Source: Spirochaetaceae bacterium (GTDB taxonomy: Bacteria; Spirochaetota; Spirochaetia; SZUA-6; Bin103). From it: 31,470 nt of DNA. The DNA lies in assembly GCA_028818385.1 (NCBI GenBank), contig JAPPNY010000120.1, positions 1 to 31,470 on the forward strand, read 5' to 3'. Shown here one piece after another: positions 1-7,784 of this stretch (its first letter is position 1; the number at the start of each line of letters is the position of its first letter). The translations under genes and the position numbers were made by a program. The notes below the pieces were generated by a model, which saw nothing but the letters and a program-made list of their open reading frames with translations, was not told the DNA's origin and did not search any database.

Positions 1-127
1 CGAATCCTCAATTCAGCCAACTTTCGGGCTGGAGCGCGAATAACCCGGGCTGATCCCGGATCCGCACTCGTCGTCTGCCGCTTGACGGCCGCTCGCCGTC
101 GGCCCGGGATGGCGGTAGTCTGATCTG
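1..127. other. No recognisable feature at the left edge
   Basis: I see no coding frame with homology, no tRNA and no strong promoter in this stretch. It contains GC-rich short palindromes only. Confidence 0.6.
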
Positions 128-913
128 ATGCGTAGCAGACACCTGTCGATGACGATTGACGAGTTTCACGTCATGGCGAGAGAGCCGGGATGGAAATATG
201 AGTATTGGGACGGTAAGGCGCATATCTCGCCGGCACACCGAACGGTTACCACGTCCCTCAATACCGAGCCGCGTTCCTATCGATCTCCTTGTCAGATCAG
301 GCCCGTGGAAAGCACGTATCAGCCGGGCATGATCGACGCTTTCGTGGCCGCTTTCAGAGATACCATCGAGTATTGTGACTGGGAGGATGAGAGAATCCTC
401 GATTCGGCCAGAGACAGCGTTGTCGGGTTCTTTTCCGGCGAACGCGGAGATCCTCTTCCGGCGTCGCGCTTGGCTCTGGTTTCCCATCCCGAAGGCAACC
501 GGGAATCGCTCGTTGGTGCTTCCCTCGTGGTCGGAATGCGAGGCGGCTCCCCGCTGTTGGATATACTCTTCGTCACTCCGGAATGGCAGCGAATGGGGGT
601 AGCGACAGCCCTTGTATCATCGGTTGTCGATCGATTGCATGATAGCGGTCATAGTACGTTGAAGAGTCGATACAACCTCGGTAACGACGGGAGCCGAGCC
701 TGGCACCGACAGTTCGGGTTCGTAGAAGATCCTGACCGGTTCTTGGCAGAATCGTACTATCGCCACGCTGAACATGAGCTTTGGCGTAGAGAGAAGCTCG
801 GCGATCTCACGCGGGAAGAGCGCCAGAAGCTGATGAGGGAAATCGATCGATGGAGTGTCCAGGCTGACGAATTGTCAGCTATGTCGGTCGACTGCACGGG
901 TGCGGTACGCTGA
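128..913 (+). CDS. GNAT family N-acetyltransferase with Uma2-like N-terminal motif
   Basis: This 261-residue protein carries a GNAT acetyl-CoA-binding core near residues 145-170, where a beta strand (LLDILFVTPEW) runs into QRMGVATALV, the Q/R-x-x-G-x-A pyrophosphate loop of motif A. A later segment (GSRAWHRQFGFVED) matches the usual GNAT end, where a Y/F-x-x-x-GF element closes the fold. The substrate cannot be read from the sequence. The first 40 residues (MTIDEFHVMAREPGWKYEYW, then DGKAHISP) resemble the opening of Uma2/DUF820 proteins, which is unusual in front of a GNAT domain. Neither candidate start (ATG 128 or ATG 149) has a clear Shine-Dalgarno. The ATG at 149 begins exactly at the Uma2-like motif and is a realistic alternative. 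It looks monocistronic, with a short hairpin about 50 nt downstream. Confidence 0.75.
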   Translation: MRSRHLSMTIDEFHVMAREPGWKYEYWDGKAHISPAHRTVTTSLNTEPRSYRSPCQIRPVESTYQPGMIDAFVAAFRDTIEYCDWEDERILDSARDSVVGFFSGERGDPLPASRLALVSHPEGNRESLVGASLVVGMRGGSPLLDILFVTPEWQRMGVATALVSSVVDRLHDSGHSTLKSRYNLGNDGSRAWHRQFGFVEDPDRFLAESYYRHAEHELWRREKLGDLTREERQKLMREIDRWSVQADELSAMSVDCTGAVR

Positions 914-966
914 GTACACGCTATGACGGCGTTCGCCATGCACTACATGCGCCCCGGACCCTGGTC

Positions 967-985
967 GCATCGCGTGGCGCGATGC
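967..985. terminator. Perfect 8-bp hairpin downstream of the GNAT gene
   Basis: GCATCGCG and CGCGATGC flank the loop TGG, giving a perfect 8-bp stem 54 nt after the GNAT stop codon. There is no T-run on either strand, so this is at best a Rho-assisted or processing hairpin. The rest of 914-1048 shows no coding signal. Confidence 0.35.
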
Positions 986-1048
986 CCGTGAGCTTCAGCA
1001 GGCCGCTGCTGCGGCTGGATCCCGAACGCACATGAGGTAGGGCGAGTC

Positions 1049-1774
1049 ATGACCGACGGCCCGTTTCACTCTTCGAGTGAGGTTCGCTCCGCTCACTCTT
1101 CGAGTGAGGTTCGCTCCGCTCACTCTTCGAGTGAGGTTCGCTCCGCTCACCTGACGGACGAGGAGCGGTACTGCTTCGACCTGCAGGGCTTCCTGCTGGT
1201 CCCCGGTGCGCTCGGCGCCGAGGAGGTCGACGCCTGCAACCGGGCCGTCGACGCGGTCGCCGGCACGCCGGCGGAGGCCGCGGGCATGCTCGGCTGGCCC
1301 GAGCCTCACCGGGAGCCGTTCCGGCGCCTGCTGGTTCATCCGGCCGTGGTGGCGCGGCTGAACGAGCTGTGCGGCTCCCGCTTCCGGCTGGACCACGGCC
1401 CGCGGCTGCTCACCGGCGGCGACGGGACCGGGGCGGAGCTGCAGGGAGGCGGAGAGCCGTTCTCGCCCGCCGCGTGGTATCACCAGCAGAACGGCCGCAT
1501 CTTCGCGAGCGCCGTGAGCGCGGCGTGGCAGTTGGCCGGCGAAGGAGGCATGTGCGTGGTGTCGGGCAGCCACAAGGCCGTGGAACCTGCGCCCGAAGGC
1601 GTGCAGGCCGGCGGCGATCGGGACGCCCCCATGGACGTGGTCCGGGAGCTGCCGACGCGGGCCGGGGATCTCGTGCTGTTCGGTGGCAGGCAGCTCCAGG
1701 CGATGCCCTCCGTCGAGGCGCCGACCGTTCAGCGACACGGTTCTCTCCCTGCGCGACCGGAATGTCGCGACAGG
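1049..1774 (+). pseudogene. Phytanoyl-CoA dioxygenase family fragment, 3'-truncated
   Basis: After a repeat-expanded N-terminus the reading frame gives a recognisable phytanoyl-CoA dioxygenase (PhyH) core. It shows LTDEERYCFDLQGFLLVPG at the start, then EPFSPAAWYHQQNGRIF, then AAWQLAGEGGMCVVSGSHKA, and finally AGDLVLFGGRQLQAMPS. The family are Fe(II)/2-oxoglutarate oxygenases. In the relatives I recall, the last segment ends in a His (R-x-LHG), which here is Gln, and the C-terminal strands with the 2-oxoglutarate-binding Arg are missing. Homology fades near 1735. The frame has no stop there and runs on to 2794 through the antisense of the next gene, so the annotated end marks loss of homology, not a stop codon. 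The most likely reading is a non-functional remnant whose 3' part was deleted when the reverse-strand gene was joined to it. Confidence 0.7.
1067..1147. repeat. Three perfect tandem copies of a 27-bp palindromic repeat
   Basis: Three identical 27-bp units lie head to tail and end in a partial CAC. Each unit contains two overlapping dyads: CACTC-TTC-GAGTG, and GTGAG...CTCAC spanning the unit boundary. Because 27 is a multiple of three, the array stays in frame and adds HSSSEVRSA three times near the N-terminus of the dioxygenase fragment. It is not a CRISPR array because there are no spacers. Confidence 0.95.
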
Positions 1775-3130
1775 TCAGGAGGCTGTTCCGTCCGAGACGC
1801 TCCCCGCGCAGGTGACCCGCAGCCACGTGTCGGCCAGCGCCCGGTCGCGCCGGGCCGCCTCCACGTCGTCGCCCACGTGCAGGGTGAACGAGCGGCTCTG
1901 TCCCGCGGCATCCAGCTCGCAAGGAAGCTGCAGCTCGCCGCCCTGCTCGGGGGTCCTGAGCAGCATGTCGACGTTCACGGTGTAGCGCTTGTTCCTGCGC
2001 TCGATCAGGCGCGGGTCGTGGATCTCGCGCAGGAGCTGGACCTCGTCCGGCGTATACGACGCTTCGCCGCGCGCCATTCGATGACAGTCGTAGTTGAACA
2101 GGTAGATGCTGCTCGCCCCCTGGTGCCAGAAACTCGATGCCGCCGCGTACAGCATGTCGTTGCCGGCGTAGCCGTACCCCTTGGCCGACCGCTCCAGACC
2201 GCCGCCGATCCGGCACGAGGTGCCGGCGGCGATCTCCGTGAACGCCGCGATCTCGGCCCCCATCTCCAGGTAGCCGCCGTTCATGGGGATGAACAGGTCG
2301 GCCAGCTCCTCCCGTATCCAGGCGGGGACGTCCAGCCCGATGCGGCGGCAGCCCTCCCGGGTCGCCGGCACTCGCAGCATCAGCGTGAACGGCCGCCCCT
2401 TACGGCGCGCGATCTCTGTCGTGCCGGCCCTGACCTTGCGCATGAAGTCGGTCATCAGCGGCATGCCGGAGTCTTCCTGTCCCTGCTTGAAGAACCAGCG
2501 ACCGCGCTGGAAGTCCATCTCGAAGCCGTCGATGTCGTAGCGCTCGCAGGTCTCCAGGATCAGGCCGAGCTTGCGCTCGCGCACCTCCGGGTGCGCATAA
2601 TCGAACGCCCACGTGAAGTCGTCCTGGTCATATCCGTAGCCCGCCACGGTCGGGTACGGCGAGCCGATCAGGAGCTCACGATGCTCCTTCTTGAAGATGC
2701 TCCGGAACGCCCCGAAGCGGTCGGTGTCGTCTTCGTGGATGTCGTTCATGCGCAGCGCGGGCCAGAACTGCATCCCGCGCTCGTGCGCCCGTGACGCCAG
2801 CAGCTCGATGATGTGGATCCCCTGGTCGAGCAGCGCCCTGGTGCTGTCGGCCATCCATCTGACCCACTCCAGCCCCTCGCCTTGGGGCCACTCGGTCACG
2901 TCGGAGCCGTAGACGTTGCCGAACTCGGTCCGGTGGGAGAAGGTCTCGTCGCCGCGGCCCATCGAGTTGGCGAACACCTCGACCGCGGTGTCAGCGACCT
3001 CCTCGACGTCCCGGCACGCCTGCTCTCTCGTCATCGGCGGCGGAAAGGTGATGAAGGTCGTCGAGTCGCCGTCGGAGTTGTAGATCAGGCGAGGGATCTC
3101 GCGCGCTCGGTCCGCGCTGCTGTCGTTCAT
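1775..3130 (-). CDS. Putative TIM-barrel glycoside hydrolase-like protein
   Basis: The 451-residue product has the look of a (beta/alpha)8 glycosidase-like fold related to the GHL10/DUF187 group. It contains LDQGIHIIELLASRAHERGM followed by QFWPALRMNDIHEDD, a loop with acidic residues after a barrel strand. It also contains YDIDGFEMDFQRGRWFF, the strand-4-like D-G-(F)-x-(M/L)-D pattern of these proteins. There is no signal peptide, so it should act in the cytoplasm. The start at 3130 is preferred over the longer frame from 3166 because AGGAG lies 6 nt upstream of it. It lies behind the sensor kinase gene on the same strand, 188 bp away. Its 3' end abuts the truncated dioxygenase. The substrate is unknown and the family call is by motif only. 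Confidence 0.6.
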   Translation of the reverse strand: MNDSSADRAREIPRLIYNSDGDSTTFITFPPPMTREQACRDVEEVADTAVEVFANSMGRGDETFSHRTEFGNVYGSDVTEWPQGEGLEWVRWMADSTRALLDQGIHIIELLASRAHERGMQFWPALRMNDIHEDDTDRFGAFRSIFKKEHRELLIGSPYPTVAGYGYDQDDFTWAFDYAHPEVRERKLGLILETCERYDIDGFEMDFQRGRWFFKQGQEDSGMPLMTDFMRKVRAGTTEIARRKGRPFTLMLRVPATREGCRRIGLDVPAWIREELADLFIPMNGGYLEMGAEIAAFTEIAAGTSCRIGGGLERSAKGYGYAGNDMLYAAASSFWHQGASSIYLFNYDCHRMARGEASYTPDEVQLLREIHDPRLIERRNKRYTVNVDMLLRTPEQGGELQLPCELDAAGQSRSFTLHVGDDVEAARRDRALADTWLRVTCAGSVSDGTAS

Positions 3131-3158
3131 GGCACGCTCCTGTCGGCCCACCCGGAAT

Positions 3159-3212
3159 GCGCTCATCGTGCGACCGCTTGAGCGCGCATCATATCACCGG
3201 GGAATACCCCGG
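3159..3212. promoter_or_regulatory. Two inverted repeats between the kinase and the TIM-barrel gene
   Basis: The 188-bp gap holds two dyads. One is GCGCTCA (3159-3165) pairing with TGAGCGC (3179-3185). The other is CCGGGG-AATA-CCCCGG (3197-3212), a perfect 6-bp stem with a 4-nt loop. Neither is followed by a T-run. They lie 29 to 82 bp upstream of the start at 3130, so an operator or a leader structure is as likely as a weak terminator for the kinase gene. Confidence 0.35.
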
Positions 3213-3318
3213 CGGGAAGGAATGCTGCCGCCAGGTCGTCCGCGCCCGGGCCGGGGGGCAGCAGCATCTCCGCGAATTCGTCGTGGATGTCCTGCTGGTC
3301 GTCGACGATCCTGGGACG

Positions 3319-5673
3319 CTACGGGTTGGGCTCCATCGGCTTGGGCATGCGGTAGCCGGCGCCGCGGACGTTGAAAATCCAGCTTGGCGTGGTCGCCTCC
3401 TCGCCGAGCTTGGTGCGCAGCTTCTTCACGAAGTTGCGCACCAGGTTGGCGTTCCCGGTCTTCTTCCCGCTCCAGGCGTGGCGCAGCAGCGCCTCGAAGG
3501 TCGTGACCCGGCCCGCGTTGCGCGACAGCAGCCGCATGATCTCGTACTCCGTCGGGGTCAGCGGCACCTCGCGCCCGGCCACCGTGACCCGCCGGTCCTG
3601 GTAGTGGATGGCAAGCTCGCCGAGCACGAACGGCTCCGGGTCGGCGTGCCGGCGCAGCGCGGCCTGCACCCGCGCCGTGAGCTCCGTGGCCGAGAACGGC
3701 TTGACGATGTAGTCGGAGGCGCCGCTTTCCAGCGCCCGCGCGATGGTCTCGTCGCGTCCGTAGCCGGAGATGAAGACCACCGGCAGGTCGGCGAGATCGG
3801 GCACGCTCTGCATCAGCTCGATGCCGTCGGTGCCGGGCAGCATCAGGTCCAGCAGGACCAGGTGCGGCTCCTCGGACCGGATGATCCGGGCCAGATCCGC
3901 GGGGTCACCGGTCACCAGCGGCGTGTAGCCGGCGTCCGCCAGCGCGTCGCGCACGTAGCGCAGCGTGTGAGGGTCGTCGTCCACCACCAGGACGCGAGTC
4001 GGCTCCTGCAGGTCCGGTGGCGCACCCCGCAGGCGCAGGCGGGGCCCGGCCTCGCGGCCGTGCCCGGCCGCCGGCAGCGTGAAGGTGATCCGCGTGCCTT
4101 GGCCGACGCCGCCGCTGTGGACGTGGATTCGGCCCCCGTGCGCCTCCACCAGGCCCTTGCAGATGATCAGCCCGAGGCCGGTCCGGCTAACATCGCGCGC
4201 ACCGGCCCCCCCGGCACGGCCGGCGTGCTTGCGGAACAGGTACGGCATCCGCTCGGGCGCCACCCCCCGGCCTTCATCCGCGACCGAGATCGCGACCTGC
4301 ACGCCGGCACCCTGCGCTTCGACACGGATCGGGAAGGACTCCGGCGAGTACTCGGCGGCGTTGGAGAGGAGGTTGTTAAGCACCTGCTCGACGCGCCGCC
4401 GGTCGGCCATCACTCTCGGCAGGCCCGGCGGCAGGTCGATGAGCACGGTGTGCCGCCCGCCGCCCGACAGGAACGTGTTGCGCGCCCGGTCCACCAGCAC
4501 GGCCACGTCGGAGGGCTCCGGCTCCACCGACAGCGTGCCCGCGTCGATGCGCCCCGCATCCAGCAGGTCGCTGATGAGCCCGCGCATGCGATCGGCCTGG
4601 TCGTGGATGATGCGGAAGAACTCGTGCCGCTCGGCCGGATCGAGCTCCGGTCCCGCTTCCAGCAGCGTGTCCACCGAGCCCCTGATGGAAGTAAGCGGCG
4701 TGCGCAACTCGTGGCTCACCAGGTCGAGGAACTCGGCGCGCAGCCGCTCCAGCTCGTCGAGCGGGGCCAAGTCCTGCAGAGTGACCACCAACGATGCGAT
4801 CGCGCCGTCCTCGGAGCAGATCGGCGTCGCGTTGACCAGGGTCCTGGCGCTGCGTCCGTCGGGGACCGAGAACACGATCTCCTCGGCGCGGACCGTCTCG
4901 CCGTTGCCGAGGTGCGCAGCCGGCGGGAACTCGGCCAGGGGGACTTCACGCCCGTCGGCACGCTGGAGGGTGATCACGTCCTGCAGCTCTTCCAGCGGGC
5001 GGCCTGCCGTGCGCAGCGGCTCCATGATGCGCCGCGCCTCGCGATTGAACGACACCGCCCGGCCGGCCGCGGCATCCATTACCACGACGCCGACCGGCGA
5101 GGTCTCCACCAGGGCCTCCAGGTCGGCCCGCGCGCGCCGCTCGTCCCGGTAGGTGCGGGCGTTGGCGATCGCCGTCGCCGCCAGCGAGGCGAACAGCACC
5201 AGCACCTCCTCGTCCTCGGCCGTGAACTCCGGCGCGCCTTCCTTCCCGGCCAGGACCAGGTTGCCGACCTGCGTGTCGCGGTGGCGCATCGGCGTTCCCT
5301 GAAACGTCTTCGCGTGCATCAGGTCCGTGGCGTAGCCGAGCGAGTCGACGAAGGCCGGCAGGTCGGTCAGGCGTATCGGTCCCGGCAGGTCGCGGAGGTG
5401 CGCCCAGAGCCTGGGCCCGTCGGGCCAGGCCATGAATGCCGCGTGCTCTTCGGGCGTGAAGCCCGAGCTGACGAAGTCCTGCACCCCGCCCGCGTCGTCG
5501 ATCGTGGTGATCAGGCCAAAGCGCGCGCCGGTGAGGGCGCGGGCGCTGTCGACGATCTCCTGCAGGACGGTGGTCAGGTCGAGGGTGGCGCTGATGCGCA
5601 GGATCGCGGTGCCGAGCGCGGTGATGCGCTCGCGCAGTGCCTCCAGTTCCTGCTGTGGTTCGTCGGCGTTCAC
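3319..5673 (-). CDS. One-protein two-component system: GAF-PAS-histidine kinase-receiver-winged helix
   Basis: About 784 residues combine sensor, kinase, receiver and DNA-binding output. A GAF-like domain covers roughly 20-180 and a PAS-like domain roughly 185-310. HisKA carries the phospho-accepting His321 in SHELRTPLTS. The HATPase domain has the N box (LNNLLSNAAEYS), DEGRG and TGLGL. The receiver has the DDD acidic pocket near 565-567, phospho-acceptor Asp609 in LLDLMLPGTDG and Lys658 in IVKPF. The last 100 residues are an OmpR/PhoB-type winged helix (PLTPTEYEIMRLLSRNAGRV, ending in VRGAGYRM). No transmembrane segment is visible, so the signal is probably cytoplasmic. A GTG start at 5673 is chosen because GGAGG sits just upstream; the longer frame from 5736 adds a basic, low-complexity leader. 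It is divergent from the sugar locus and is its best candidate regulator. Confidence 0.88.
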   Translation of the reverse strand: MNADEPQQELEALRERITALGTAILRISATLDLTTVLQEIVDSARALTGARFGLITTIDDAGGVQDFVSSGFTPEEHAAFMAWPDGPRLWAHLRDLPGPIRLTDLPAFVDSLGYATDLMHAKTFQGTPMRHRDTQVGNLVLAGKEGAPEFTAEDEEVLVLFASLAATAIANARTYRDERRARADLEALVETSPVGVVVMDAAAGRAVSFNREARRIMEPLRTAGRPLEELQDVITLQRADGREVPLAEFPPAAHLGNGETVRAEEIVFSVPDGRSARTLVNATPICSEDGAIASLVVTLQDLAPLDELERLRAEFLDLVSHELRTPLTSIRGSVDTLLEAGPELDPAERHEFFRIIHDQADRMRGLISDLLDAGRIDAGTLSVEPEPSDVAVLVDRARNTFLSGGGRHTVLIDLPPGLPRVMADRRRVEQVLNNLLSNAAEYSPESFPIRVEAQGAGVQVAISVADEGRGVAPERMPYLFRKHAGRAGGAGARDVSRTGLGLIICKGLVEAHGGRIHVHSGGVGQGTRITFTLPAAGHGREAGPRLRLRGAPPDLQEPTRVLVVDDDPHTLRYVRDALADAGYTPLVTGDPADLARIIRSEEPHLVLLDLMLPGTDGIELMQSVPDLADLPVVFISGYGRDETIARALESGASDYIVKPFSATELTARVQAALRRHADPEPFVLGELAIHYQDRRVTVAGREVPLTPTEYEIMRLLSRNAGRVTTFEALLRHAWSGKKTGNANLVRNFVKKLRTKLGEEATTPSWIFNVRGAGYRMPKPMEPNP

Positions 5674-5740
5674 CGGTGATCCCCTCCTCCCGCGTCCGCG
5701 TCGGCGCGACTGTCGCGAAGGCGGGCACGTCGACACGGAC

Positions 5741-5757
5741 GTTACTCAAGAGTTACT
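5741..5757. promoter_or_regulatory. Candidate response-regulator box: GTTACT direct repeat, 11-bp phase
   Basis: GTTACT occurs at 5741 and again at 5752, exactly one helical turn apart. OmpR/PhoB-type winged helices typically bind two direct half-sites spaced this way. The same stretch also reads as an imperfect dyad (ACTC-AA-GAGT core). It lies 68 bp upstream of the kinase-regulator start and about 170 bp upstream of the GH127-like start, so it could serve both directions. A TATACA element at 5786-5791 could be a forward -10. All functional claims are inference. Confidence 0.4.
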
Positions 5758-5926
5758 TATGACGTCAACACGGATGCACGTCGTTTATACAAGGTCGCGC
5801 GGCCGGCACGAGCTGGGGATCGCCGTCGCGGCTCGGGCTGGCGTTGCACATGGACTGCATGGGGATGAGCTCGGGATGCGCCGCCCCCGGACATGCGTAT
5901 ACCGTCGCTTCGGACGACGGGGGGTG

Positions 5927-7732
5927 ATGATGGCGAGGATCAGGGACATCAGCGTCGCGGGGCGCCGTTACGAGGCGGAGGTGGCCGATACCCTGGATCT
6001 GGCGGACCGCGCCCGGCTGGCGGTCCCGGCGTTGACCAGGCACCTGAGCCCGGAGGCCGACTACGGCGTCGGCGACGACGCCGGCAGCCTCTACCTGGCT
6101 GCGAAGTTCGCCGAGGCGCTGCCGATGGTGCGGGCGATGTGCGGGGACGACGCCGACCTGGACGTGGAGCAGGCGATGATGACCTCGCTGGTCTCTCTCA
6201 TCGACGAGGACGGGCTGCTCTACACCCCGCCCAACACCCCGGCGCGGCGCGGCGGAGCGGCCGACGGCAGGGAGTACGCGGAGACGGACGAGGCGCACAC
6301 CAGCGCGTACGGCAACGCGCGGATGATGCAGGCCATGCTGTTCTGGCACCAGCGGGACGGCGATCCGGCGTGGCTCGGACGGGTGCAGCGCATGGCCGAC
6401 GGCCTGCGCACGATCGCCGTGCTCAAGGACGACTACGCCTACTACCCGGACGGAGGCGTCGCGTTCGACTTCAGCTACCTCAAGGAGTCCGGCTACCGCA
6501 ATGCGGAGGAGCCGGCCTCGGCGAGCGAGGGGTTCGAGGGGGCGGCGCTGTTCTACAACAGCAACCCGATCGGCGCCCTGAGCCTCTGGCACGCCACCAG
6601 CGGTGACCCGCGGGCGCTCGACCTGGCGCGCAGGCTCTCCCGCTTCGTCCTGCAGCCGCGCTTCTGGCACGAGGGGGCCTCGCCCGACGTCGCCGGCGCC
6701 GAGCGCGGCCATTGGCAGGGCCACTTCCACGAACGCATGGTCACGCTGCGCGCGCTCTTGTGGTTCGCGATGGTCACCGGTGACTGGCGTCTCAAGGAGT
6801 TCGTCCGCGCAAGCTACGAGCATTCACGCAACTACGGCCTGGCCCGCATCGGCTGGAACCCCGGCTGGACCGGCCCGCATCCCCTGCAGCGGAACGAGCG
6901 CACCTGCGAGTCGTGCGGCATCGCCGGCCAGGTCGGGCTGGCGGTGCGCCTCTCCCAGGCGGGCCTGGGCGACTACTGGGACGACGTTGACGGATACGTC
7001 CGCAACCACCTGGTCGAGCAGCAGTTCGCCGACCCGGAGCTGATCGAGCGGGCACGCAGCACCTGCTACCCGATGTCGCGCAACTGGCTGGGCGGGTTCT
7101 GTGGACCCGGCCGGGTTACCTCGCTCAACAACGGCTATCCGGCGCGCTGCTGCCGCGGCAACGGCCCGCAGGGGCTGTACCGCGCCTGGGACGGGATCGT
7201 GAGCTGCACGGGCGGCGCCGCGCAGGTGAACCTGCTCTTGAACCGCGCCTCGCCGTGGCTGGACGTGGACAGCCACCTGCCGTACGAGGGCAAGGTGGTG
7301 ATGCGCATCAAGCGGGCGCGGACCGTGGCGATGCGCCTGCCCGGCTGGGCAGACCGGGGCGCGGTCGAAAGCCGCGTCGGCGGCCGGCGCGCGGCGCCCG
7401 CGCGCGTGGCCAACTACCTGGTGTTCGATGGCGTGCGCGAGGGCGACGAGCTGACCGTCGAGTTCCCGATGATGGAGGAGACGGTCGACTACACGGTGGC
7501 CGACGGCGTGTACGCGGACGGGGCGGACGGCCTGGAGCTGCCTGCCACGCGCTACCGGTGCCACTTCAAAGGCAACACTCTCGTGGACATCACACCGCGC
7601 GACGGCAGGAAGCACCTGAGCCGACCGGAACAGCAGCCGTACCCGATCTACCTGCGCGGCCACTACCGAGCCGACCGGGCGCCGATGCGGCGCGTGACCC
7701 GCTACGTCGCGCCGTTCACGATCCGCTGGTGA
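5927..7732 (+). CDS. GH127-like (DUF1680) beta-L-arabinofuranosidase family protein
   Basis: The roughly 602-residue protein matches the alpha/alpha-barrel GH127 family, whose characterised member HypBA1 is a zinc-cysteine beta-L-arabinofuranosidase. Its metal and catalytic set is an E-x-C pair plus a Cys-Cys pair about 80 residues later. Here E-S-C is at Glu328/Cys330 (in ERTCESCGIAGQ) and Cys408-Cys409 is in ARCCRGNGPQGLY, so the whole set and its spacing are kept. A C-terminal beta domain follows (VVMRIKRARTVAMRLPGW). There is no signal peptide, so it should work in the cytoplasm on imported oligosaccharide. The start is one of two adjacent ATGs (5927, 5930) preceded by a G-rich stretch; the longer upstream frame overlaps the divergent kinase gene and lacks support. 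It precedes binding protein 1 by 52 bp. Confidence 0.78.
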   Translation: MMARIRDISVAGRRYEAEVADTLDLADRARLAVPALTRHLSPEADYGVGDDAGSLYLAAKFAEALPMVRAMCGDDADLDVEQAMMTSLVSLIDEDGLLYTPPNTPARRGGAADGREYAETDEAHTSAYGNARMMQAMLFWHQRDGDPAWLGRVQRMADGLRTIAVLKDDYAYYPDGGVAFDFSYLKESGYRNAEEPASASEGFEGAALFYNSNPIGALSLWHATSGDPRALDLARRLSRFVLQPRFWHEGASPDVAGAERGHWQGHFHERMVTLRALLWFAMVTGDWRLKEFVRASYEHSRNYGLARIGWNPGWTGPHPLQRNERTCESCGIAGQVGLAVRLSQAGLGDYWDDVDGYVRNHLVEQQFADPELIERARSTCYPMSRNWLGGFCGPGRVTSLNNGYPARCCRGNGPQGLYRAWDGIVSCTGGAAQVNLLLNRASPWLDVDSHLPYEGKVVMRIKRARTVAMRLPGWADRGAVESRVGGRRAAPARVANYLVFDGVREGDELTVEFPMMEETVDYTVADGVYADGADGLELPATRYRCHFKGNTLVDITPRDGRKHLSRPEQQPYPIYLRGHYRADRAPMRRVTRYVAPFTIRW

Positions 7733-7758
7733 CGGCTCCCGTGCCGGCCAGCCATAAT
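7729..7758 (+). promoter_or_regulatory. Possible sigma-70 promoter for binding protein 1
   Basis: GTGACG (7729-7734) and CATAAT (7753-7758) are separated by 18 bp. The -10 is a 5/6 match and the -35 a 4/6 match to consensus. Transcription would start near 7765, just ahead of the strong AGGAGG at about 7774. The -35 overlaps the stop codon of the preceding gene, so this would be an internal promoter. Confidence 0.35.
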
Positions 7759-7784
7759 CGTGTCTTCCCGAACAGGAGGTTTCC

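Noticed and set aside
1067..1147. CRISPR array
   Set aside because: The units are directly adjacent with no spacers and there are no cas genes.
3157..5679. 840-residue open frame opposite the sensor kinase gene
   Set aside because: It is the antisense of a well-supported kinase, has Arg/His/Gln/Val-rich composition and no domain signature; long antisense frames are expected at this GC content.
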